DNA of 64,000 nt from Isoetes taiwanensis. Taxonomy: Eukaryota > Streptophyta > Lycopodiopsida > Isoetales > Isoetaceae. How positions within the stretch are numbered: position 1 is the stretch's first letter; each line of letters starts with the position of its first letter. The notes beneath the pieces were generated by a model that was not told where the DNA came from, did no database searches, and saw only the letters and a program-made list of their open reading frames with translations. This document shows, piece by piece, positions 32,977-45,128 of this stretch. Made by a program: the position numbers and the translations under genes. The DNA lies in the NCBI GenBank assembly GCA_021234155.1, contig JAJEKV010000050.1:2243842-2307841 (forward strand), written 5' to 3'.

Positions 32977-33860
32977 TGCTCGGGCTGTTTGATCTTTTTC
33001 ATTCCACTTAAATCACGTAAATCACTTATACGAAATCATTTCACAATAGTAATAATCAAAGTCTCAACAAATGCAATATTGCATTCTTGGAGAGTTGGGT
33101 AATCCAAAATACCTTCAAGCATAAGGCCTAATGTCTGTGCACATTCATTAGCTCTAGAATAAGCCAAGTAATTGCGAGGGGCACGAGCATGTATATTAGT
33201 TGGTTGGACGAGGTATAAGCTGCCACTTTAATGACAAATAATAAAGTGGATGGTGATCCAAAGATCTGAAATGATACACAAATCTTACACTTGAGATATG
33301 ACATAATCAACAACACTAGTACCATCTACATGTCTATCATGTTCACATGTAATGCCTTTAGGATGTGGCCATTGCTCTAATCCATTACATATTACCCTCT
33401 CGAAAAACTTCACACAATTAGACGAGTTCCCTTGCAAATGTTGAAACAAGTTTACGAGCATCAAATAATGAACTTGGCAAAAATTGATCATGAGCAGACA
33501 TCCCTAAAGGTGCACGTGCATCCTCATATATAAGATGAAAAGCTTGCATTGCAGCAATGCGAGCATTAGAATCATTAGAAAGAATAACATGTCGTAATTG
33601 TATAAATTGAGGAATTTCATTATAAATGTCACCAAATAAATTATTGTGATCTACATCATATTCGTCACAGGTGATGATGTAGGTGGAAAGTAACATACGA
33701 CAACAAAATAGGACTATTGTTTGCGCAATGGACTTTGACGCATATGAAGCAATTAAATCTACCCGTTTTATGGATTGTGATATATGTAGCAAAAGCATAT
33801 TTGAAATAGCAAGCAACTCCGCCAATTCTTTCTGTGGCATTCATTCAATAAAGAAGGAAG
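32977..33860 (-). other. Unrecognised minus-strand frames between Copia gag and a LINE
   Basis: 33840-33418 is a 140-codon frame with helical sequence (DIYNEIPQFIQLRHVILSND, ARIAAMQAFHLIYEDARAPL). 33491-33128 continues in other phases with broken frames. The sequence looks like a real protein segment, perhaps HEAT-like helices, but I recognise no family. It could be Copia 5' sequence or a captured gene piece. Confidence 0.3.
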
Positions 33861-33864
33861 GAAG

Positions 33865-34560
33865 TATATTTTAACGTTCGCAGAGGCCAACTGGCCTATG
33901 AGATAGTACGTACAATACACAAAGTAGATAAAAAACACATTGAAGATACAAATGCTACTATACAATGTGTCCCTACTACTGGGATGATCCCCCTCAAAAA
34001 AAAGCATTAGAAGGAAAAAAAGCGGGAGTAGGCTCTCCGGATCCACATCATGTAAGGGATACTCTGATGGTGGAGACTTGCAAAATATAGGACACGAAAC
34101 ATGCAACCATTGACAATGCCAGTAAGTGATGCAGTGGTGTCTCAGAGCACTTAAGATCAGCATGTGCTGCTCGAATCTGCATATACGTCGGACACTCTTG
34201 CAGAGCATAGTGCTCATCCTCTACTGTTTGCATGTGGTAACACTAGCATACCCTCTCATGCCTGAGGATTCTCTGCCCTCCATCCGTACTCCAGCAACCT
34301 GTTTCAATTCTGAGATGATGGGATCCCCTTCTCATAGTGGCAATAGCTCTCCGTTTCTTCATAGATATAGGTGCTTTCAAGTACTGGTGTGGGCCATATT
34401 GCAACGCTGGATTAATCTGCAGGTGGTATTGCTCTGTTTTAGGCTCTGCAACTCTGCAAGAGTGGATGCATCCAACATAGTGGTAGCAAAGCGCTCATTC
34501 ACGTACGCATGACATCCCTTGGCATCAGGCATAGCCACAATATGCTGGTAATACCAGGTT
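33865..34560 (-). pseudogene. LINE ORF2 C-terminal relic
   Basis: Minus-strand frames give MRRGSHHLRIETGCW and, in another phase, QTVEDEHYALQECPTYMQIR. These correspond to the RTGSHRLEIETGRW and IEDEDHVFTCCPEYAHIR blocks of the LINE at 30.7-32.4 kb, so they are probably the same lineage. Frameshifted; the 3' end is near 33865. Confidence 0.7.
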
Positions 34561-35339
34561 GCGAACCATTGCAGACATTGCTCCCTTCATACTCTCTTCA
34601 ACCATTGTGACCTTTGTGCCAATAACAAAGCCATAGGGAAAAGATGTTGTGCATCCATGCTATTGACCTTATGGAACTATGCAAGATGTCTGCTCATAGT
34701 GGAATATTGCAGGGGCAAGAAATCAATCTCATATAGCAAAATCGGATAAGGCATCGTGTCCTTGACACCTAGACTGTACGTTAAAAAGAACCTTTGCACC
34801 CTTGACAGAATGGTCCCACGTTTCCATGAGGAAAAGGACATCCATATCTTCTGCTTTTGGGTTCAGACCATCACACTTACAATAGGGAAAATCTTGGGAG
34901 TTCCGAGACACCAATCAAAGGCACATTTTCTAAGACACATTTAGAATACAAGTAGTGTGAATTGAAGAGGTTTGAGCCATGGCAACACTAATAGCAACAA
35001 ACGTACAATCAACATGAACTTGAGAAGAAGGGCCTAGAGCATCCAAAGATGTGGTGTACAAGAAATGGAGCAACATATAAGCATTTGCAGCTTAAGAGAG
35101 TATGTGTGTAATAGGAGAATGTATACGGTAGAAGAATTTGCAGCAGTAAAGGGGTGAATTATTGTAGCGATAAAATGAATCAACAAATGTTTGCATGTGA
35201 TGATTTACAAATACTTAGTTTGCCTGTAGATCATAAAAAATCAAGTGAAGATTCAAAAAGTGGTGGTAGGTTGCAAAATGGAGATGTTTCTCTCTAGATA
35301 TATAGGTTTAAGTGGCAGAGGTACGATGGACCAATTCTG
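34561..35339. other. Intergenic, nothing recognised
   Basis: Short frames only. The minus-strand part near 34914-34729 may still belong to the LINE relic, but no motif supports this. Confidence 0.4.
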
Positions 35340-36310
35340 GTCCATGGACCACAGATGGTTCAGTGGACAACTCTAGTGTTAATGTTGTCAAAGCAACATG
35401 GTGGCTTGGGATGTAAAGACTTTTTCTTGCAAGCTCAAGCACTGACAGCAAAGATAATCTGGAAAGCATTATTGGCCCCATCTTCCCCTACTCTGAAGTT
35501 AGTGAGGTACTGGATTCAGGCTTTGAGTCTAGTTGGAGCCCCCTCACTTTCACATCAATTGCCAGACTCAGCCTTTTACCAACTGCAGCCAGCTCCGGGT
35601 ACATCCAAAATTATGAGAAGAATTATAGAAGCTTGGAACCAGGCCTCTAGTTGCTTTAAAGCACTACCATTGGAAGAAACTACTGACAGTTTTGGCTTCT
35701 TTTGGCATCAGGGATCGATCTCAGACGAGGAGGAATGCTTGGCACTTAAACATCCACAGACGTACAAGGACTGGGTCCAAGCCAATCTGCATTCTAATGA
35801 CAAAATTAGACAGTCAGACATCGAGGAGCATTCGCAATCCTCTATGCTTCAGGAATCAAGGACTAACAGAAGGATATTACAGCATATATCTTAACAACAC
35901 ATTGGTCATCCTCGGAATGATAATCAAGTTAATTGATACTGCAATGGGAAAAGCTACAGAGTTGCTATAGTCTATAAGCTCCTTCTGGAAAACCAAATCT
36001 CTAAAGCTATTACCCAATGGGATCACCCTAGTACTGATATAGTTTCTAATGTAAGTAAAGGGTGGTAGATGTACTGTGCCAATAAAATGATTGTTTTCAG
36101 ATGGCTGGTCCTTAACAAAAGCCTCAAAACAAATGGCTATCTATCACAATATAAGAAGGAGGTCTTAGAACTCTGTCCTCTAGGGTGTGGAGCTATGGAA
36201 ACATTCACACATGTTTTTGTGTGCCCTTGGCTACACCAATTCTAGAGATGGATTCAACCTCTTGTAAGGGACATTTCTGAGAATGAGGAGGCTTTCCAAG
36301 CAGCAGGTCA
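35340..36310 (+). pseudogene. L1-type LINE ORF2 C-terminal relic
   Basis: 35355-35894 encodes LSKQHGGLGCKDFFLQAQAL and TAKIIWKALL, the post-RT block of plant L1 ORF2 (GGLG...N.AL..K). Further on, after stops, KKEVLELCPLGCGAMETFTH and VFVCPWLHQF give the C-terminal zinc-finger-like region (zf-RVT). Several stops; both ends are diffuse. Confidence 0.75.
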
Positions 36311-37768
36311 TTGAATGCTTGCATTCATGCATTGGGTGAAATATGAAGTCATGGGATGCAAGACTTTGGAGCGAACCCTCAAGGACAAATATCTAGGCAT
36401 ATAACATTGAAATCAAGAACTGTCGAGACACCTGGATTCTGCATTTGCTAGACTCTTCTGGCCTTGGCCCGACTGAGCTCGACAAATGATGTATGAAAGC
36501 ATGAAGGAAGCTTATCTGATGACCACTTTGGACGGAGTATTAGATTACTAATTTGCTGAGGCTCTCTTGATAAGACTTGGTTTAAACAGACTTGGTATTT
36601 AATAAGTAGTTTTAACACAACTACAAAACTTGATAAGCTTTTTGTAAATTCCTTCATTGGAGGAGTATGTAACTGGGCTTTACCAGTTATATTTGCTAAG
36701 GATAGGATTTACTCCTATTTAATTTTGTATATCATATATTTTCTACATGTAACTTGATACAAATTTATGTTGTCCCCCCCCCCAAACAAAAAATAAAAAA
36801 TAAAAAAAAAATTGTTTTTTCATCTATAAAAATACTATCTACTTACGTACCTATTACCGTGGCGTCCCCAGCTGTATACGATGCACACATCGTTGAAGAT
36901 GGAGACATTCCCCACGACCAACCAAGCGGGGGGCCATCCACGACTCCACTCCCGGTGGAATGAGCCCGGCAAAGGGAAGAGTGGATGTGTCATTCACCCA
37001 TCTTCCATCGGGTTAACCTATCTGCCGGGCGTGAATAAACAATGAGCACATAACACAATATAACAATACAATCACTTCGAAGGGTGAAACATCATATCCT
37101 CATCAATATAACAACATCAACATGAACAACAACAACAAAGGGAAATTCTACCCGGGCTTGAGTCGGGGTATGGTGACGGCCGGGCCTCAGAGTCATTGCA
37201 GACAAAATTCATGGCACATGGAGTTGGCTGGCATAAGAACATGGCTAAGGGTAGTCCACTCCATCCGCCCCTCCTGTGCACACTTTGCGGTTGGGTTGAA
37301 GGGTGTTGGGACGGGGCCAAAGTAGCACCGCCAGTGCATAGCCAAAGGGCTACTCTTGGGTTGCATCTCCCCGGCCACGATGAGGCAGGAAGAGAAGTCG
37401 CCTCTCTTCCGGGGACTCCATGCCCAACACAGGTGACTAGGGGGGCCTTGCCCTTATTAACTTGAACCCAATGGAGAGTGTCGGAGCTCATGCCTTGCCC
37501 TGCAGGTGGCAAGCCATTAAGCCTAGTCCACGGGGGGATCCTCGGTGAGGCTTACACACGGAGGGATGGATTACGTGTTGGGACAAGTACCACATTCTGT
37601 TGGGTCTAGCCCCTCAACCCACAACCAGGGTGGGCTCTTGTGCCTGAGGCCCCAAAGTAATTGGGAACTAGTAGGTTGCCTAGAATCATCGCTATCTGGG
37701 GCTTTGGCCTCTACCCCCTTCCCAATACATGGAGGTCCCAAGAGTGAAATACCAACATCATCCAGAAA
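36311..37768. other. Intergenic with C/A homopolymer, then GC-richer non-coding DNA
   Basis: A run of 11 C and A-rich DNA lies at about 36773-36820. From 36840 the sequence is GC-richer and reads open in several frames at once, but no product is recognised. It may be LTR or untranslated sequence. Confidence 0.4.
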
Positions 37769-37793
37769 AAGTCGTATTTAATTAAAGTGGGAC
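37769..37793 (+). repeat. Left terminal inverted repeat of the 12.4-kb element
   Basis: 25 bp exact inverted copy of 50192-50216. Confidence 0.75.
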
Positions 37794-37975
37794 AAATCTT
37801 GAATTTTGGGACTTCGGACTGAAAATGGGACTCACACACCATAAAAAAAATTTCTGAATTGATTGCTTGAATAGAATTACACATGACACACATAGAATTG
37901 GGTTACTTGTTTTCCTCATAAATTTTACAAACCACTAGTTGAGAAAGTTTTCAAACTTCTCAATATTATGTACCC

Positions 37976-40240
37976 TCATACAATGATATAGCATGGAGGT
38001 TGCTCATGGCCTTGTCCATCTCCCTTTTGGGATCTTGTGTGTGTTGTCCTTTGCAATGTGAGAACTTGGATATGACCATACCACACACTCCACCAATTCC
38101 CTCCTTTGAGGGTCGGCATAATTGCCCTCCACTTCTTCTCCCGGCCCGATCGGTGTATTGCTCCTTCAAGTTGCCCTTCTTGTGTCTCCCAATGGGCTCC
38201 CAATATTGAATTTGGAATCCGGGGGCGCAACTCCTCTCCATCGGGCATAGTGGTGGTTACATCGAGAGAGTGCCACCCTAACCATATTGGGCAGTCCTCA
38301 TCATCGGGCCTTACTAGCACAAAGTATCCTTCCTTGATGTCCTCAAAGGGATCCCACGGGAAGATCAAACCACCGGCTTTGAGGCCTTACTTCCCAAAAC
38401 CACTTGGAACCCTTGTTGGGACCCAAGTGAGCATTCTTAGGCGTGCTTGCACCTTGAGAACCCTTCCATCTTGACTCGGCAAGAACCTCTCTTAGCTCCC
38501 TCCCACATGGGCGTTCGGTTTCTAAGCATGTCACAACTTTCTCCCGATTACTTGATTAGGGAGTCCATTTGATTTTTCTTAAGAGTGGATGTGTGCTTTC
38601 CATTTCGAACATCATCGGTCGTTATGTAATCCTTGATGCCCTTCACCGGTTGGCTAGAGTCTTTGTTGTCTTGAAGGGAGGTAGTGGTTTTAGGCTGCCC
38701 TTTAGGAATGAGAACTTCACCCGGACACCCTTTGCCACAACTTCGATACCTTATGCAAGTATCCACAACTTATCACCTGGTCTCCACTTATATTGCATGA
38801 TTGGTATTCCATCCCTAACCCAAAACTTGGTGAAGTGGCTTTGTGTGTCACAATCCTGCTGGTCCTTGCCATCTAGCAAGTATCCTTCTACAAATGATTT
38901 CAATCACCAACCTCATCCATCAAAGAAAGCCATTGGGTTGGGGTCAATGCAGCTCTCAAACACATCCATTAGTTCGGGGAGAGTGGTCCGTTTTTCTCTC
39001 TTGAGCTTGGTGGAGAGAAAGTTCCAAAGAATCCATCTATATCATCATCGTATGCCCAACCATCATGAATCCCACTTTCACAACTTTGAATACTCCCCTT
39101 TCTTTGTCAAGTATGACATTGCCCCAAACATCCATCTATTCTTGTTTTCTTTCCAGCGGTTGTCCAAAGCTGAACACATAGCTCCTCGGGCGTTGATTTC
39201 TCAAGTAAGGAAATCATCCCAAGTCCTCCTTGATTCACTAGACACCTTGGATGTGAGCTTTTTATCGCCTTTGGTAACAAAGCGGTTGATCATCCATCAA
39301 AGCCTCAAAAATGGGTCTTTGAAGGGGAATACCTCCTCCCTTCTATCGATCCTTTCTCTAGTGTTCTCGGGCACTTGAAAATAGAGCTCACATGGAAGTT
39401 TGGATCATCTCTCCATAGATCAAGCACAAAATGACCATATGTTCTAGTTCCATGACCATGTGTCAATACACCCAGACTTACTTTCATCAAAAGCGTTTTG
39501 ACAGCGCTTGGGTAAAGGATCTAGCTTTGGCAAGAAAGTCTTGTGTTGGTCCATCTTATCATGAATTATACACAAAATTTGTCCATTTGCATCTCGAGAA
39601 AATGTTCTCCACTGCCAATACAACTGTCTACATGATATTTGGTCCCTTTGGTGATCACCAAATTGCTCCCTAATTGCCATTCTTTCTTTCTCTATTGCGG
39701 TTGATGCAAGTGTATCCTTGAGTTGAATCACGAGGTGTTGCACTTTGAGAATGGCATGTGTTGTAGGACATTCCGCGTCCAGAAGTGAGTGCTCCATAAC
39801 TTGCTGAAATATGATTGAGAAAGAGGCCTACCTCCGGTAGTTTCTAGGATGGAGTTGACCTCCTTAAGGCACTCCTTTTGGATATAGTGTTGTGGCAACA
39901 CTCTTTGCACCACTTTCGCTGCAGGTGCTTTCGTTCACCTCGACTTGTGGGGCATAGATTGAGACATGTATCTCACAAAGCTCTCGAGACTGCAATGGCC
40001 TTTAGAGTATTTGCTCTAGGTTTCAAAGTGAGTGCATTACCATGTTGGAGCAGTGTGCCCTTTTCTAACCTGCTCCCGATTATGTCACGTAAAATGAAGA
40101 CTTGCTCACCCCAAGAATCCATCTCAATGCTCTCATACATACCTTCATGCCCCTCAATTGATATAGTAGCCGTCTGTGTTTTCATCATAGCTGGAATTCC
40201 TACACAAAGGGTAAATGAAATTAATCCTATCTTTTGAAGA
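37976..40240 (-). pseudogene. Transposase relic (SYFxxLW / DKMD / HGHG family)
   Basis: Minus-strand blocks in different phases read as one protein. MMKTQTATISIEGHEGMYES starts near 40188. RPLSQSYFSKLWSTHFW and MPFSKCNTS (about 39830-39730) follow, then ANGQILCIIHDKMDQHKT (about 39580-39530). GVLTHGHGTRTYGHFVLDLW with DDPNFHVSSIFKCPRTLE comes at 39472-39365. Near the end are KEGYFVLVRPDDEDCPIWLG (about 38340-38280) and QYWEPIGRHKK (about 38215-38180). I recall this block order from transposases of seed-free plants and fungi: a pre-catalytic Cys block, then DKMD with KT, then HGHG..Y.H...D.W..DPNF, and a C-terminal domain with VxxxP.D....W.G. No superfamily name is claimed. Stops and frameshifts throughout. 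Confidence 0.65.
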
Positions 40241-41157
40241 TGTCAATGTATTGGGACCTTATCTGCCGAGGGTCATCCACATTTATCTTGCCTTTGTGCA
40301 ATCTAGGTTGCAACACTCTTGTCCCCTAATTGCCTCGGGTTTTCTTTGGTTGGTGCCATACTTTCCATCCTTTCTAAATATTTGTCACTTCTAGGCCTCT
40401 TGGGCACCTTTGGCTGCCTTTTATGAAAGACATAAGCGTCTCTTCCTTGTGATCAAAGGATGCTCATCGACCACCAAATCTTCCACATGGCCTTGGGTGG
40501 GCCTTGGGGTGTGTAGTTCAGTGGGGCATTCTAGAGTATCACCATTCTTGTGTGTAATATATCTAATTGGCCATCTCAATTGAGCTTGGGACTCCGGTAG
40601 CCCTGAGCACACAATGCAATCACTAGAGCTTCCACAGGACATGATTGTATCAACCCGATAAGAAGCTTCACAATGCCAACTCAAGATGTTCATCTCCCGG
40701 CCTCTCATCATTCACACTATCAAATGGATCAAGCTGCGGTTATTATGCCCTCTGCAAATCATGCAGTTTGCAAGGGTGCAACAAAAGGCAACCCATCTTC
40801 CTCCATTGGAGCCTAGGGCAATGGCCTCCTTTGGACTTCCCGGCTCCATTTTACCTCATCTCACATGCTCACGAATGAAAAAAGCTCACATTAAAACCAT
40901 ATAGCCCCAAACACCACAAATATGACCATATGAACCATATAAAACCATACAAACATATTAAATATAACCAAATTAAATCATACAACCATATTAACTAAAA
41001 TCATATAACCATATTAAAGCATACAACCACACTCATTCTAAACCATATGTAAACATTGTAACCATATATAACCATTGAAACTATTCAACCATTGAAACCT
41101 TATTAAATACATAAGATAACATATATAAACATATAACCTACCCTTTCATATCTTGTC
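40241..41157. other. 5' side of the transposase, with an AT-rich degenerate repeat
   Basis: A minus-strand frame at 40711-40421 (CGSSSDCIVC, YITHKNGDTLECP) may be the N-terminal exon of the transposase. 40910-41145 is a degenerate ATAACCATAT-type tandem array. Confidence 0.4.
40910..41145 (+). repeat. Degenerate AACCATAT tandem array
   Basis: Many irregularly spaced copies of AACCATAT/ACCATATT words over about 235 bp. Confidence 0.7.
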
Positions 41158-42180
41158 ATGGCCCGCGTGGCCTCTTGGTTCATGAAACGAAGTACGTCGT
41201 CAATCCGCCTTTGCCCCCGTCATGGAGGGCATGGCCCTGCGTGTGAAGTTTATTATTGCACTTTTACGAGGTTAGAGGGTGCGGCCGAAATTAATTGCAC
41301 CCTCTTCCTCTCCCCAGACCATTCTTCCTCCCTGTTTTCTCGATCACTCTTGACTGTTTGTTTTCCTTAAAAGCGCCAGCTTTTCGATCGGCGATCGATC
41401 GAGCCGGCGATTCAAAGGCCATCTTATGGCCATGGCTTGAATTGTGGATCGGGGCAGCTTCAGCCAGAAGTTCTCATGTTGATTCATTGTTCGGCCGGCG
41501 TTACCGCTCAGAAGAAAGTGAGGCCCTTTTTAGTCTTTGCTTTTTAGTTTTACGTAAGTCCTTTAGTGCATTTTTTACTTATATTACATTTGTTAGAGGC
41601 TCTTATTAATCCACGATACAATTCTGGCCCGACAAATCCTTATTCAGCTTTGTCAACATGGGCCGAACTTCGGGAAGCCTCCTCCTCATCCGACAAATCT
41701 TCCGGGTATGTTTTGTAATATCATACCCTTTTTTTAATCTCATTTTTTTGCATCTTTGTTCTCCTTTGTTCTCTGTCTTTGTTCTCCTTTTCTTCTCTGT
41801 TTTCTCATTAATCTTTGTATTGTTTTTTGTTTTTGTTATCTTTTTTCTTGCTTGTGGTTGAATTGAATACATTTTGTGCAGGGCACAAGTGAGAATAGTG
41901 GTTAAGTAGTAGCAAACAAGCAGCAGAGATAGAAATCATCGGTGGTGTTAGGAAGTAAGATATTGCGAGCATTAAGAACATAACTAGGAATGTCTTTCTC
42001 CCGGCAAGAACTAAGAATAGGAATTGCTTTCTGAGAATCTCCATCTCTAACTCACGGCAAATCCGCTGCGGGAGACATCTGCGAAAGGGTGGCGAGTTGA
42101 GAATACCCGGCTTATAGCAGGTCCGGGAAGTATAGGCCTTCTTCTGCGACTCGCGGATCGAGAACTTCTCCGACTTCATG
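41158..42180 (+). other. Unresolved region with intron-like pyrimidine tract
   Basis: A strongly T/C-rich stretch at 41717-41880 ending TTTTGTGCAG looks like an intron 3' end. Flanking frames are short and unrecognised. It may be a 5' untranslated or exon region of an element gene. Confidence 0.3.
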
Positions 42181-43560
42181 GTGAGAAGTGTACACTACGG
42201 GTGTTGGCGGGGTTGAGGGATTCGACTTCGCCGACCGAATTACCGCGACTACCCAATGTCTTCACATTCTTTAGAACCTGGCTGCAGCCTTCTGGAATAG
42301 GTAGTCGAGAATGTGATCCAATGTCAATGGCCCCTTTGTGCGGTCGCGGGTGCCTCCACCCGGTCACGAGCCACTCTCCTTGCCCGGTCATGCTCGTCGA
42401 ATATTGCGAAGGGGCAGGCGGGTGGAGGCCTGCGACTACCACGAGTCTTTGGCGGCTTAGTGATGAGCTCGTGAGTCGGCGCCAGGCTCTAGTGCACTCT
42501 GGGGCTGCTGGCTGTGGCAGTCTTAACCCTCTCCTTCTATCTTCCTCGGACATTGCGAAGGAAAGTGGTTTTCCTTGTCTGCCGGGCAACTCTCTTTCAA
42601 CCCAATTCTCACATTGTTATTGGTGTGATGGCCTCTACCCAATCAAAGACCGTCTCCTTCGAACCATCTTCGTCGAATATTGCGAAGGGATGGGCTCGGA
42701 TTGGTGGAGGCCTCCGATTGACTAACCCGCGAAGATCTTGGCAGCTTTCTGGACTTCGTGAGTGAAAATGTCCAGCTCTAGTGCACTCTAGAGCTGGCTG
42801 CGGATGAGTCTTAACAACTCTCCTTCTATCTTTTCCTCGGACATTGCGAAGGGAAGTTGTTTTTTGTCACGCGAGCCAACTTAACAACCGTCTCCGAAAC
42901 CCGCGAGCTGGCTTGGGTGCATTCTCGGCTCGCGAGTGGGAATGCCTTACTAACGGCACTCCATGTGTACCATCAGGAGTTCGATGGCTAAGGCATTCTC
43001 GACTTGCGAGTCGGAGAATGTAGGCATGAAAGCCAACGATGCATTTCTCGACTGGCTGGTTCGAGAATCCTCTAACCGACCAATTCTCACATTATTAATG
43101 CGCATTCTGCCCTCGGCGGTGGGGAATGCCTTAACCAACCTAACTCAACCGGTGTGTACTAACCGGAGTTACGGATGGCAAAGGCATTCTCGACTTGCGG
43201 TCGAAATGTAAAAACGGCGATAACCGATCGCATTCTCGACTTCGCAAGTCGAGAATCCCTTAACCAATTCTCCTTGTGTATGGTAGCGGTGGCCTCGACC
43301 CGGTCGAGTCACTCTCCTTGAACCATCTTAGTGGAATATTGCGAAGGGGAGGGGCTCGGGGTGAAATGAACTCTACAACTAACCACAGGGAAACCCAGAG
43401 AGGAAGCCAAGGCTTGCATTCTCTACAACTACTGCACTTTGTATTCTCCCATTTTTTTAGTCCCAAGTGCCTCTAGCACATGCGAGCCACTCTCCTTGAA
43501 CCATCTTTCTCGAATATTGCGAGGAGTGGTTCGGACTGGAGTGGAAAACCTCTCAACTAA
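42181..43560. repeat. Imperfect repeats within the 12.4-kb element
   Basis: Four diverged copies of a unit with CTCTCCTTGAACCATCTT and CGAATATTGCGAAGG sit near 42380, 42650, 43308 and 43486. Two copies of CTCTCCTTCTATCTT with CGGACATTGCGAAGG sit near 42528 and 42818. CTCGACTTGCGAGTC-type palindromes lie near 42995 and 43232. It is read through by open frames, but these look incidental. Confidence 0.7.
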
Positions 43561-43599
43561 CTACAAGAGGATGCATTTGAACCCCGCATCTCCTGGGCC

Positions 43600-44122
43600 T
43601 TAGACCTACCACGATCTATGCACAACATTCCAAGAAAACACCATGAAAAAACACACCTAAAACGGAATCTGTTCATTAACCCCGATCCATTGTTTCCTTG
43701 CCGAGCATCTCTCGACCCGGAGATAAATCATCTCTCGAAGCTGAAAAATCTTTGGACAAGGAAGCGATGAATCCGTCGAGCTTATCGGCCAGTTCCATTA
43801 TTTAAACTTCAGACGGCATGTTCTACAAGCGAAATAACATAGGCATCTCTGAAACTCACCTCTTCACAGCGGTAATTCCTTGGGCCCTTTGTATCCACGG
43901 ATCCCGCACCTCACCTAGAGTGTTTGCTTCTTCCACGTCGGTCTCTTCAAAGGTGTATTCGCATCTAATACTTGTATCAACTGCGATTCTCGCGTATCCC
44001 CGTTCCATGGCGCCCGATGTAGAGTTCCCCGGTAATGGCGGCTCCTCTCCGCTTCCTACCTTAGCTCCGTGCTCATCGATCAAATCAACTGCTTGCAATA
44101 GGGCCGGTCGGGAAAAACACAC
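43600..44122 (-). pseudogene. Unrecognised acidic minus-strand frame
   Basis: 44122-43856 encodes LQAVDLIDEHGAKVGSGEEP and RCEYTFEETDVEEANTLGEV. Another phase near 43800-43690 reads MELADKLDGFIASLSKDFSA. Composition suggests coding. It is on the same strand as the transposase and could be a separate small gene. No family recognised. Confidence 0.35.
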
Positions 44123-44280
44123 ATATGGAAGGCGTTAGCGGCTTACGCGTCGCGGCGCCATTCGGAAAACTACGATCGATGCTCCCCTCAGAACTTCGAG
44201 GTCCCCAATGCCGCGGGGAAGATAAACTACGCTCAGCTCACTTAGTCCCTTGATGTGATTAAATTTGAAATAGTGTTTGG

Positions 44281-44323
44281 GCGGGCTAAAACCCGTGGAC
44301 GGTCTTTGTACCCTTTAGCCCGC
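44281..44323 (+). repeat. 10-bp stem hairpin followed by T run
   Basis: GCGGGCTAAA (44281-44290) and TTTAGCCCGC (44314-44323) form a 10-bp stem with a 23-nt loop, followed by seven T. It lies between the minus-strand frame ending upstream and the plus-strand cargo. Function unknown. Confidence 0.5.
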
Positions 44324-45128
44324 TTTTTTTCATAAATGATTGCATGTCCTTAAGTTCAAACTAAAGAACACGCCCGATCTTTTTTACATGCAGTCCTAAA
44401 ACTCACAATGTCTTGGGAGGAAACTTAATTTACGGAATTCCGGGTCCAAAGAGGATGAGAGGGCATCTGAACATGGCGACTCCGTCCAAGAAGCGAAGGC
44501 CCGGAGGGATGCTTTCTACCGGCGGCGAAAGAAGAAGAAGAAGACAAACACCCGGGTGAGCTCACGAGGTTTTTCTTTTGTCCGGAATACCTTAAGCGAT
44601 CCATCCTTTCTTCTTGCGGCATTCACCTCGGACTCGCGGTGATCACTGGCGAACTCCATTCTTAAATCATCGAGGGATTGGAGACAGAGCTTCTTGAAGC
44701 AATGATTCTTGGTGGTATGTCGAGGTATCGACAAGTGGGAAGGAGAAAGATCTGTTTCTACACCAAAGGGACAAGAAGAGCTCAGGAGACAAGTACAAGA
44801 AAATCGGTGTTGTGCTCTCAGTCTCTGCTTGGTCGAAGCATTTAACACTACATGTCGAGGGCTGCCATAAGAGTAAGTTCTATCGCATCAAAAATTAGCG
44901 GTTTCAAATTATTCTCACTCTTCCATGAGCAAGGCTAAGGGCACCCCCGAAAAAAGGCAGCGCCTTTAAATTGTCGAGAACCTTGGGTGGAAGGATCTGG
45001 AAGGGATGAAGGAGGCCGGAACCCTAACATCCAGGGAGCTTGGTATGGAGATTTCCAGAGTCAGGGAAAAACTGTTCAATACGGGGAGCTTCACTTCTCT
45101 TTGTCTTTGAAGGCTCTACAACACTCTG
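44324..45128 (+). other. 5' region of the plus-strand cargo, frames unresolved
   Basis: Several phases look open, with basic sequence (MATPSKKRRPGGML near 44470) and GMKEAGTLTSRELGMEISRV near 45005-45065. Splicing and frameshifts could not be resolved, and no domain is recognised. Confidence 0.3.

Noticed and set aside
36840-37740. GC-rich frames on both strands as genes
   Set aside because: Open in several frames at once because of composition; no motifs.
38569-39378. 269-codon plus-strand frame
   Set aside because: It lies antisense to the transposase blocks on the minus strand; its Ser/His/Leu-rich composition and lack of motifs fit a shadow frame.
41658-41861. Hydrophobic plus-strand frame resembling a membrane peptide
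   Set aside because: Produced by a pyrimidine-rich, intron-like tract ending in a CAG.
42201-42765. Two open frames of 174 and 83 codons
   Set aside because: They read through diverged tandem repeats in several phases, with no conserved product.
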